Of a stretch of DNA of 5,339 nucleotides, positions 1 through 5,339 are shown one piece after another. The stretch lies in NCBI GenBank assembly GCA_905182935.1, contig CAJJDL010000213.1, positions 1-5,339 on the forward strand, given 5' to 3'. Position 1 is the stretch's first letter. Each line of letters opens with the position of its first letter. The DNA comes from an uncultured Nitrospinaceae bacterium. Its GTDB lineage: Bacteria; Nitrospinota; Nitrospinia; Nitrospinales; VA-1. A program made the translations under genes and the position numbers. Under the pieces are notes generated by a model. That model ran no database searches and was not told where the DNA came from. It saw only the letters and a program-made list of their open reading frames with translations.

Positions 1-459
1 AATGGTACTGTTGCGGAAAATATTCTTTACGGTAACGTTGAAGCCAGCCGAGATGACATGATAAAATCAGCTCTAGCAGCAAACGCTTCTAACTTTATAA
101 AAAACCTACCACAAGGTTATGACACCCTAATAGGAGAACGAGGAGTCAAACTTTCTGGCGGGGAAAAACACCGTATCGCCATTGCACGCACGCTTTTAAA
201 GGATCCACCAATTCTAATTCTAGATGAGGCAACTGCTTCTGTTGATACGGAAACAGAAGCAAAAATTAAGGACGCTTTAGTTTCTTTGACGGCGGGACGC
301 ACAACAATATTGATCGCACATCGCTTGTCAACGCTCGAGGGAGCAAACCGCATTCTTGTAATGAGGTCAGGGGAATTAGTTGAGTCTGGAACGCACGGCA
401 GTATGATAAATTCTAAAACAGAATATGCTCAACTTTTCCGTAGTCAAATGCACTTATAA
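1..459 (+). CDS. ABC exporter, C-terminal part of nucleotide-binding domain (5' partial)
   Basis: This is the end of an ABC-type exporter whose start lies left of the window; 152 residues are visible, reading in frame from base 1 to TAA at 457-459. The fragment opens with NGTVAENILYG, the stretch that follows the Q-loop in exporter-type ATPase domains. Visible residues 51-56 are the signature LSGGEK (lysine where many family members have glutamine). Walker B is ILILDE at 71-76 with the catalytic glutamate present, the D-loop is SVDTE at 80-84, and the switch histidine is H107 in IAHRLST. All motifs after Walker A are intact, so the ATPase half looks functional. In this family the domain is usually fused behind six transmembrane helices and works as a dimer in the inner membrane. 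The substrate cannot be told from this part; MsbA-like, Atm1-like and general peptide or drug exporters all share these motifs. The gene converges on accA. Family certain, substrate unknown. Confidence 0.95.
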   Translation, partial: NGTVAENILYGNVEASRDDMIKSALAANASNFIKNLPQGYDTLIGERGVKLSGGEKHRIAIARTLLKDPPILILDEATASVDTETEAKIKDALVSLTAGRTTILIAHRLSTLEGANRILVMRSGELVESGTHGSMINSKTEYAQLFRSQMHL

Positions 460-554
460 TGCAGCAGTCTAAGGAATATCTTTTAGTAATCGAATATCTG
501 TTTAACGAAGAAGTTCTTCAGTATTACAAACATTTATAACTAGCCAGTAACGAG
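460..554. other. Convergent intergenic gap, no clear terminator
   Basis: The ABC exporter and accA end facing each other across 95 bases. I see a small perfect inverted repeat at 507-519 (GAAGA, AGT, TCTTC; 5-bp stem, 3-base loop) and an 8-base direct repeat GAATATCT at 474-481 and 492-499. The inverted repeat has no T-run on either strand, so it is not a typical intrinsic terminator. No open reading frame or RNA gene is evident here. Confidence 0.4.
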
Positions 555-1526
555 CTAAGTAATACTTTCAAGTCCAATATCACCATACCTTCTAAACTTT
601 TCATGCCTTGATTTAATTAGTTCTTCTGGTTTGAGTTTTGAAATAGTATGTAAGTTTTTTCGTAATACTTTTTTAAGAAGAATAGCGGCTCGTTTATGAT
701 GACGGTGCGCACCACCCAGTGGTTCTCTAACAAACTCATCAATTACTCCAAGCTTCATAAGACTAAGTGAGGTCAAACATAACGCATTAGCTGCTTGAGC
801 TACTTTAGCTTTATCATCCCACAAAATAGAAGCACAGCCTTCGGGTGATATTACAGAGTAGATAGAGTGCTCGAGCATTAATATCCGATCACCTACGCCT
901 ATAGCAAGAGCCCCGCCAGAACCACCTTCACCAATTATCGTTACAACAATAGGCACGTCAATCTCTATCATTTCTATGAGGTTTTTTGCTATAGCCTCTG
1001 ACTGACCTTTTTCTTCTGCATCTATGCCCGGATAAGCGCCCGGTGTATCGATAAAATTAAAAATAGGAATTCTAAACTTTTGTGCTAATTTCATTAGGCG
1101 TAAGGCTTTACGATATCCTGCAGGTTGAGACATACCAAAGTTTCGGCTAATTTTTTGCTGTGTACTCCGGCCTTTCTGGTGACCGATGACTAAAATAGTT
1201 TTATCATCAAGCTTAGCTAGCCCACCAACAATCGAAGGACCATAGCCACCATGTCTATCTCCATGTAACTCAATAAAGTCTGTAAACATATACTTAATAT
1301 AATCAAGGGTATATGGCCTATCCGGATGTCGCGCTACTTGGGTCTTCTGCCAACCTTTTAGGTTTGAATAGGTATCATGTTTCATACGGCGAACTTTTTT
1401 ATGGAGCCTTATTATTTCATGAGTTATGTCTCCAACATTGTCATACATATGTGAAAGTGAAACCATTTCTCGGATCTGATTCTCTAACGCAAATATTTCA
1501 CGCTCGAATTCTAGTATTTGAACCAT
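555..1526 (-). CDS. accA: Acetyl-CoA carboxylase, carboxyltransferase subunit alpha
   Basis: AccA pairs with AccD to form the carboxyltransferase that moves the carboxyl group from biotin on AccB to acetyl-CoA, making malonyl-CoA for fatty acid synthesis in the cytoplasm. The 323-residue product is close to the 319 residues of E. coli AccA and aligns with it from memory along its whole length. The N-terminal helical part includes RHPDRPYTLDYIKYMF (residues 68-83). The crotonase-like core follows with GHQKGR (115-120), RNFGMSQPAGYRKALRLM (128-145), DTPGAYPG (160-167), GEGGSGGALAIGVGD (199-213), SPEGCASILW (227-236) and EPLGGAHR (268-275). GEGGSGGA supplies backbone amides of the oxyanion site in this family. 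The ATG at 1526 gives the expected N-terminus. Its Shine-Dalgarno is weak (TTAGG, 8 bases upstream). It lies 127 bases downstream of the LRR gene, so it may have its own promoter. Neither accD nor accBC is in the window, as is usual when accA is unlinked. Confidence 0.98.
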   Translation of the reverse strand: MVQILEFEREIFALENQIREMVSLSHMYDNVGDITHEIIRLHKKVRRMKHDTYSNLKGWQKTQVARHPDRPYTLDYIKYMFTDFIELHGDRHGGYGPSIVGGLAKLDDKTILVIGHQKGRSTQQKISRNFGMSQPAGYRKALRLMKLAQKFRIPIFNFIDTPGAYPGIDAEEKGQSEAIAKNLIEMIEIDVPIVVTIIGEGGSGGALAIGVGDRILMLEHSIYSVISPEGCASILWDDKAKVAQAANALCLTSLSLMKLGVIDEFVREPLGGAHRHHKRAAILLKKVLRKNLHTISKLKPEELIKSRHEKFRRYGDIGLESIT

Positions 1527-1653
1527 ATTAAGAACCTAATAAAAAAGAAACTTCATCGTAAAAAGTTTTAAAAGAAAAATACCACAAGAATATTTTCTTT
1601 CACCCACTAAACATAACCCACCACTAAAGCTATAAAAAAATTTAATCCTAAAA
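1527..1653 (-). other. accA leader region with 8-bp direct repeat
   Basis: This 127-base AT-rich stretch separates the LRR gene from accA and is the longest non-coding gap in the window. Read on the minus strand it starts with a 7-T run just after the LRR stop (1634-1640), without a stem before it. It then holds two copies of TTTAGTGG (1621-1628 and 1604-1611, 17 bases start to start), each followed by a G/T-rich tail, and ends in A/T tracts before the accA start. I could not find a sigma-70 promoter with a good -35 and -10 pair; the best -10-like hexamer, TACGAT at 1555-1560, lacks a matching -35. A promoter or operator here is possible but unproven. Confidence 0.3.
1535..1539 (-). promoter_or_regulatory. 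Weak ribosome binding site of accA
   Basis: On the minus strand TTAGG lies 8 bases before the accA ATG. Only the AGG core matches the anti-Shine-Dalgarno sequence. No other in-frame start with a better site is seen close upstream. Confidence 0.5.
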
Positions 1654-2721
1654 TCAATAGAACCCAAATATTGGATAAATAAGGTTTATAAGAGTATTTG
1701 ACTTTTTAAGTGCTTTAGCACCTGCCTTACCCACTCGGTTTTGACCTAACTTTAAATATTCCAAATTAGTCATATATGGAGACTCTGCAATCGAACTAGC
1801 ACCTAAATCGCCAATAGAATTAAAGTTTAAGTTAAGTTTTTTTAATTGTTTAAAGTATTTTGAATTTGCTAAAGCGCTCGCCCCAAGGTCAGTAATTTTA
1901 TTTCCAGAAAGATTAAGCTCAAATAGTTGGCTAAATTTCGTCGATTTTGAAATAGCTATGGCAGAACTGTCCGTAAGGTTACTTTCGCTAAGGTCTAGAG
2001 TTTTTACTTTAAAAACATAAGGGGACGCTAGGAAAACCATAACTCCAAAATCTCCATATATTAAACTACCAACCTCATTAAACCTTCCACTTAAATTTAA
2101 TACTTTAATATTTTGTATAAGGTTAAATCTCGCAAGTGCTTCATTTCCAATTCGACTTAAATCGTTGTATTCCAGGTTGATTTTTTTTAATTGTTTCAAG
2201 TTAGATAACTCTGTCAAACTTAATGCTCCAACATCACCAACCTCATTAAAACTTAGATTAACTTCTAATAAATTGGATAAGACATTGGATTCCGCAATAG
2301 CTTTAGCTCCTTTATCTGTAATTTTATTACGATAAAGGTTTAAGGTACGCAAGTTTTTAAATGTCTCAGACGACGCCATTATCTTAGCGCCCTGATCAGT
2401 AATATTGTTGCTCTCTAAATGTATTGCTGTTAATTGAGCTAATTGTTTTGAACCAGCAAGGGCTCTAACACCATCATCTCCAATATTTCCTTTGTAAATA
2501 ATTAGCGTTTCAACACTACTCAATAGCGGAGATTTTGCTAGAATTTCAGCTCCCTCATTACCTATTAATTTTTCATTAAGTCTAAGTACGCGGTCGTTTC
2601 TATTAAGCTTTAGTTGAATATATTTTTCTATTTGCTCGCCAGTCATAGATATGTTGGAAGCTGCCACGAGACTTATGAAAAAAAAGGGCAGCCATAGGGC
2701 TACCCATCTTTCAAAAAACAT
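1654..2721 (-). CDS. Secreted leucine-rich-repeat protein, function unknown
   Basis: The 355-residue product begins with a typical Sec signal peptide. It has charged residues at 4-5 (E, R), a hydrophobic core from about 7 to 18 (VALWLPFFFISL) and a probable cut after VAA at residue 21. The mature protein has no cysteine, so it is neither a lipoprotein nor disulfide-bonded; it should be periplasmic or secreted. Residues 43-346 are eleven leucine-rich repeats, nearly all exactly 27 residues long. Their consensus is close to LxxLxLxxNxITDxGAxAIAxSxxFxx, which resembles the ribonuclease-inhibitor-like LRR class with a strand, a turn and a helix per unit. Repeat 7 carries a 7-residue insertion. 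The protein ends in hydrophobic, aromatic YPIFGFY, with no recognisable capping domain. LRR folds usually bind proteins, so a binding or scaffold role is likely, but the partner is unknown. The ATG at 2721 is supported by AGATAGG 7 bases upstream. The gene sits 52 bases after lpxD, so it is probably transcribed from upstream envelope genes. Confidence 0.85.
   Translation of the reverse strand: MFFERWVALWLPFFFISLVAASNISMTGEQIEKYIQLKLNRNDRVLRLNEKLIGNEGAEILAKSPLLSSVETLIIYKGNIGDDGVRALAGSKQLAQLTAIHLESNNITDQGAKIMASSETFKNLRTLNLYRNKITDKGAKAIAESNVLSNLLEVNLSFNEVGDVGALSLTELSNLKQLKKINLEYNDLSRIGNEALARFNLIQNIKVLNLSGRFNEVGSLIYGDFGVMVFLASPYVFKVKTLDLSESNLTDSSAIAISKSTKFSQLFELNLSGNKITDLGASALANSKYFKQLKKLNLNFNSIGDLGASSIAESPYMTNLEYLKLGQNRVGKAGAKALKKSNTLINLIYPIFGFY
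1684..2595 (-). repeat. Eleven coding leucine-rich repeats, 27 residues (81 bp) each
   Basis: The repeat units start at residues 43, 70, 97, 124, 151, 178, 205, 239, 266, 293 and 320 of the LRR protein. All are 27 residues except unit 7 (205-238; bases 2008-2109), which is 34. The consensus asparagine of the turn and the TDxGA motif are clearest in units 3, 4, 9 and 10, while unit 1 and unit 2 are more diverged. Some units still share DNA identity: a 15-base string (seven T, then AATTGTTT) occurs at 1837-1851 and at 2182-2196, exactly 345 bases (115 codons) apart, in the matching place of units 10 and 6. Confidence 0.85.
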
Positions 2722-2728
2722 AAAAGTA

Positions 2729-2735
2729 CCTATCT
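2729..2735 (-). promoter_or_regulatory. Ribosome binding site of the LRR gene
   Basis: AGATAGG on the minus strand ends 7 bases before the ATG at 2721. The spacing fits and supports the start that gives a complete signal peptide. Confidence 0.6.
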
Positions 2736-2773
2736 ATTATTAGTTCAAGATACCAACATCATTTAAAACTATA

Positions 2774-3802
2774 TTACTCTCCACTGTTCTTTTTTTCAAT
2801 GTTGTTTAGTCGGTTTTCTAAATCACGAACTGTCCGTGCAAGATCGGGAAGCTTAGGTAAAACCGTGACACTACGCTTCCAAATATTAAGCGGAAGGGCC
2901 GGAATTCCACCATAAACACTGTTACTTTTAATATCGCGTAAAGCAGCTGATTTTGCGGCCAGGGTAACATGGTTACCTACGGTCACATGATCAGAAAGAC
3001 CTGCTTGACCTGCTAGAACAACATGATGCCCAAGTTTACAACTTCCAGCAATTCCTACTTGCGCAACCAAAATACAATGCTCTCCTATAGTACAGTTATG
3101 AGCAACCTGAACTAAATTGTCGATCTTAGTCCCCTTTTTTATTAAAGTTGTACCCGAAGCCGCTCTATCTACACATGAATTTGCGCCTATTTCTACATTA
3201 TTTTCAATGACTACATTTCCAATTTGATTAATTTTCGTATGCATTCCTTTTTCATCTACCGTATAACCAAAGCCATCGGCACCTATTACTACTCCCGCAT
3301 GAAGAGTAACTTGATTTCCTATTATGGAATTACTATAAAGCGTCACGTTCGAGTGAATCACGGTATTCCTTCCAATTTTGCAGTTATCTCTAACTACTGT
3401 CCCTGGAAAAATAACTGTATCGTCACCGATTTCAACATTGTCTCCTATAGAAACTAAGGGCGACAACGTGACTCTTTTGCCTAGTATCACATTGCACCCA
3501 AGAACAACTGTAGAATGAATTCCTGGTTTGGGGCGTTCTTGAGGGTGAAAATGATCTAGTAGCCTTGCATAGGCTAACTCTGGTCTAGGTGTGAGAACCT
3601 GATTAATATTAATTTCTTCTTTATTACCAACCAAAACAGCAGAGGCCTTAGATAGCTTGAGTTTATTGATAAAATTTGCACCCTTAACAAAAGTAATATG
3701 CCCTGCTCCGGCAGTTTCGATAGGACCGACACCAATGATCTCTAATGAAGGGTCTCCGATAACTATTCCATCTATCAATTTCGCAACTTCACCCAAGTTC
3801 AT
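2774..3802 (-). CDS. lpxD: UDP-3-O-acylglucosamine N-acyltransferase
   Basis: LpxD transfers a hydroxyacyl chain from acyl carrier protein to the 2-amino group of UDP-3-O-acylglucosamine, the third step of lipid A synthesis, in the cytoplasm. The 342-residue product matches the 341 of E. coli. Residues 1 to about 95 form the N-terminal uridine-binding LpxD domain (MNLGEVAKLIDG, then IGVGPIETAGAGHITFV). Residues about 96-300 are a run of hexapeptide repeats that build a left-handed beta-helix. The catalytic histidine is H235 in VQVAHNC, equivalent to E. coli H239. The conserved HAGVVIGADGFGY segment is at 168-180. Residues about 311-342 form a charged C-terminal helix, probably the trimer-forming or ACP-contacting end. 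I chose the ATG at 3802 because GAAAGG lies 7 bases upstream. A TTG at 3826 would add eight residues but has no ribosome site. lolD lies 62 bases upstream. The usual partners lpxA and fabZ are not in the window. Confidence 0.98.
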   Translation of the reverse strand: MNLGEVAKLIDGIVIGDPSLEIIGVGPIETAGAGHITFVKGANFINKLKLSKASAVLVGNKEEININQVLTPRPELAYARLLDHFHPQERPKPGIHSTVVLGCNVILGKRVTLSPLVSIGDNVEIGDDTVIFPGTVVRDNCKIGRNTVIHSNVTLYSNSIIGNQVTLHAGVVIGADGFGYTVDEKGMHTKINQIGNVVIENNVEIGANSCVDRAASGTTLIKKGTKIDNLVQVAHNCTIGEHCILVAQVGIAGSCKLGHHVVLAGQAGLSDHVTVGNHVTLAAKSAALRDIKSNSVYGGIPALPLNIWKRSVTVLPKLPDLARTVRDLENRLNNIEKKNSGE

Positions 3803-3809
3803 AAATTTA

Positions 3810-3815
3810 CCTTTC
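3810..3815 (-). promoter_or_regulatory. Ribosome binding site that decides the lpxD start
   Basis: GAAAGG on the minus strand ends 7 bases before the ATG at 3802. This is the strongest Shine-Dalgarno sequence in the window. It lies inside the extension that a TTG start at 3826 would translate, which argues for the shorter protein. Confidence 0.75.
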
Positions 3816-3864
3816 AAAAACACCAAATTCTATTTTATTCACTCAATTAGCTATGGACATCACT

Positions 3865-4590
3865 TTAAATGATCGCTCTCTTTTCTACTGAGATCAACTC
3901 GCCACCTACAAGTTCCATAACTCTATTCATCTTTGAAGCAATACGCTGGCTATGAGTTACAATTACCACTGTTTGCTGAAACTTATGATTGAGCAATTGA
4001 ATTAATTCTATTAAAGAGTCACTAGCCTTTTGATCTAAATTTCCTGTAGGTTCATCTGCGAGCAAAAGGTCTGGTTTATTCATAAATGCTCTAGCTATAG
4101 CAACACGTTGGCTTTCGCCTCCTGAAAGTTCACCAGGCTTATGATGAAGACGGTCTTTGAGCCCCACCTGAATTAAAATTTGCTCTGCTTGCTCGCGCGC
4201 TTCAATTTTATTAACCCTTGCAATAAGGGCCGGGAACATAGCATTTTCTAATGCAGAAAAATCAGATAACAAGTTAAAAAACTGAAATACAAACCCGACT
4301 TTTTGGTTTCTAAACTTTTCTAAGTATGCACTTCCCTTAGAACAAATATTATCACCACGAAATAATATTTCGCCTTTTTCTGGTCGGTCCAATCCACCAA
4401 GAACATGTAATAATGTGCTTTTCCCAACACCAGAGGCTCCTATAATACCAAGCATTTCACCGGTTTTTAGTTCGAGATTAGCTCCCGATAGCACATGAAG
4501 TGTTTGACTGAAAATTTTATAGCTCTTATGTAAATCTATGGCTTTGAGTAAATACGGGTCAGTAATTTTCGGGGAATTAAAGCTATTCAT
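3865..4590 (-). CDS. lolD: Lipoprotein-releasing system ATP-binding protein LolD
   Basis: LolD is the ATPase of the LolCDE complex, which extracts outer-membrane lipoproteins from the inner membrane and hands them to LolA. The 241-residue product has Walker A GASGVGKST (51-59), the LolD-like LLHVLGGLDRPEKGEI (60-75), RNQKVGFVFQFFNLLSDFSALEN (94-116, with Q-loop Q103), signature LSGGESQRVAIARA (155-168), Walker B LLLADEPTGNLD (175-186, catalytic E180) and switch histidine H213. The string RNQK.GF..QF..LL.DF.ALEN is also found in E. coli LolD and separates it from FtsE and MacB. The ATG at 4590 is preferred because it gives an N-terminus of about the usual length and overlaps the permease stop by 8 bases. 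An ATG at 4602 or a TTG at 4605 would add four or five residues; none of the three has a strong ribosome site. The partner permease is directly upstream. Assignment firm, exact start uncertain. Confidence 0.95.
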   Translation of the reverse strand: MNSFNSPKITDPYLLKAIDLHKSYKIFSQTLHVLSGANLELKTGEMLGIIGASGVGKSTLLHVLGGLDRPEKGEILFRGDNICSKGSAYLEKFRNQKVGFVFQFFNLLSDFSALENAMFPALIARVNKIEAREQAEQILIQVGLKDRLHHKPGELSGGESQRVAIARAFMNKPDLLLADEPTGNLDQKASDSLIELIQLLNHKFQQTVVIVTHSQRIASKMNRVMELVGGELISVEKRAII

Positions 4591-5339
4591 AACGTAGCCC
4601 ATCAACTGGATCTAGCTTTGATGCTCTCCAAGCTGGATAAAGTGACGCAATCAGACAAATTGCAATGGAAAAAATAACAATCAAAAAAGAATCCATATAC
4701 TGAATTTCAGATGGAAGACGATCGAGGTAATAAATATCACTCGGGAATGCAACAATCCCAAATACGGATTCAATAAAACCAACTATTTCATTTAAATTGG
4801 GAACAATGATAAAACCAGCTGCACAACCCAGAAATGTTCCTACTAAGCCAATGATTAGTCCTTGGTAACTATAAATTTTTATAATACTTTTACGACTCGC
4901 CCCCATCGACTTTAAAATAGCTATCTCTTTGGCTTTTTCCATGACCAGCATAAATAGTGTACTTATAATATTAAAGGCTGCCACAAAAATAATTAGGATG
5001 AGGATAATAAACATAACTATCTTTTCTAGCTTAAGCGCAGAAAAAAGGTTTTTATTCATGCTCATCCAATCGCGGGCATGGTAAGGAAAACCTAATTTCT
5101 TCTGGATAGCAGTAGCAATATTCCCAGCCTGTTCAATATCGTCAACCCGAACTTCTATCCCAGAAACAGCATCCTTCATTGAAAAAAATTTTTGTGCCGA
5201 TTTTAACAAAACAAACGATAAGTTAGCGTCATACTCATACATTCCCGACTCAAATACACCAACCACCTTAAATAACTTCATTCTCGGAATAAGCCCCACA
5301 GGAGTTATCCGAGATACAGGAGAAACCATCGAAACAACA
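4583..5339 (-). CDS. Lipoprotein-releasing system permease, LolC/LolE family (N-terminus outside window)
   Basis: This is the inner-membrane permease that works with LolD. 251 residues are visible and the frame is open to the right edge (VVS before the first internal Met at 5329), so that Met is not the true start. Numbered from that Met, residues 1 to about 100 are the end of the large periplasmic domain (FESGMYEYDANLSFV at 26-40; GIEVRVDD at 57-64). Transmembrane helix 2 is about 104-130. A cytoplasmic coupling segment with EIAILKSMGAS (135-145) contacts LolD. Helix 3 is about 157-177 and helix 4 about 214-235. The end is the conserved YPAWRASKLDP..GLRYE. This layout (FtsX-like domain, MacB/LolC fold) is typical. 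E. coli has two permeases, LolC and LolE; many other lineages have a single gene, and this copy cannot be assigned to one or the other without its N-terminus and a genome search. It overlaps lolD by 8 bases, implying translational coupling. Confidence 0.94.
   Translation of the reverse strand, partial: VVSMVSPVSRITPVGLIPRMKLFKVVGVFESGMYEYDANLSFVLLKSAQKFFSMKDAVSGIEVRVDDIEQAGNIATAIQKKLGFPYHARDWMSMNKNLFSALKLEKIVMFIILILIIFVAAFNIISTLFMLVMEKAKEIAILKSMGASRKSIIKIYSYQGLIIGLVGTFLGCAAGFIIVPNLNEIVGFIESVFGIVAFPSDIYYLDRLPSEIQYMDSFLIVIFSIAICLIASLYPAWRASKLDPVDGLRYE

Noticed and set aside
117..353. Minus-strand open frame of 78 codons inside the ABC exporter gene
   Set aside because: It lies fully inside a clearly coding ATPase domain on the other strand and shows no recognisable motif, so it is a shadow of the real gene.
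1..459. Naming the ABC exporter msbA because of the nearby lipid A gene
   Set aside because: Only the end of the ATPase domain is visible, it is on the opposite strand from lpxD, and its motifs are shared by many exporter families; the substrate cannot be inferred.
507..519. Possible bidirectional terminator hairpin between the ABC gene and accA
   Set aside because: The stem is only 5 bp, A/G-rich and weak, and neither strand has a following T-run, so it does not meet the usual form of an intrinsic terminator.
1313..1531. Plus-strand open frame opposite the start of accA
   Set aside because: It is antisense to a highly conserved accA segment, has no recognisable protein features and no good ribosome site.
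1634..1640. T-run just after the LRR stop codon as a terminator
   Set aside because: The minus strand has seven T here, but no GC-containing stem precedes it; the nearest small hairpin is a 4-bp one inside the coding end.
2659..2721. LRR protein as a LolCDE-handled lipoprotein
   Set aside because: This would have linked it neatly to the neighbouring lol genes, but the signal peptide ends in LVAAS with no cysteine, and the whole protein contains no cysteine, so no lipobox exists.
3224..3457. Plus-strand open frame opposite the lpxD hexapeptide repeats
   Set aside because: It is antisense to lpxD; its composition mirrors the reverse complement of the repeats and no domain is seen.
3803..3864. 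Separate promoter for lpxD in the lolD-lpxD gap
   Set aside because: A TAAAAT hexamer (minus strand) is present but nothing like TTGACA lies about 17 bases upstream; read-through from lolD is the simpler view.
3657..3872. Plus-strand open frame across the lpxD start and the lolD-lpxD gap
   Set aside because: Mostly antisense to the lpxD N-terminus, with no protein family resemblance; considered noise.

Overview
The window is AT-rich DNA from a diderm (LPS-making) bacterium. It carries five protein-coding genes and no RNA gene, CRISPR array or mobile element that I can see. Lipid A synthesis (lpxD), a lipoprotein-releasing ABC system (lolC/E-type permease plus lolD) and a stand-alone AccA subunit point to a proteobacterium or a close relative. 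From memory, the permease sequence (periplasmic FESGMYEYD, then the segment NLFSALKLEKIVMFIILILI, then LDPVDGLRYE) looks more like the single LolC/E-type permease of deltaproteobacteria, SAR324, Nitrospina and similar lineages than like E. coli LolC or LolE. That placement is inference and has not been tested.

Layout. On the plus strand, positions 1-459 hold the 3' end of an ABC exporter gene, covering the last 152 residues of its nucleotide-binding domain. All other genes lie on the minus strand and read right to left: the 3' part of a lolC/E-type permease (cut by the right edge), lolD, lpxD, a secreted leucine-rich-repeat (LRR) protein, and accA. accA and the ABC exporter converge on a 95-base gap with no convincing terminator.

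How the genes fit together. lolC/E and lolD overlap by 8 bases and should be co-translated. They encode the inner-membrane machine that extracts lipoproteins for transfer to the outer membrane. lpxD follows after 62 bases and encodes the second acylation of lipid A precursors. The LRR gene follows after 52 bases, and accA after a further 127 bases. AccA feeds malonyl-CoA to the fatty acid synthesis that supplies LpxD's acyl donor. The theme is therefore envelope building, and same-strand spacing makes a lolC/E-lolD-lpxD-LRR unit plausible. The 127-base leader of accA is long enough to hold its own promoter, although I could not identify one.

The one unexpected element is the LRR protein. It has a cleavable signal peptide, no cysteine, and eleven leucine-rich repeats with a strict 27-residue period broken once by a 7-residue insertion. 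Its role is unknown. The rest is ordinary core metabolism and envelope machinery, and I see no evidence for a new multi-gene system.
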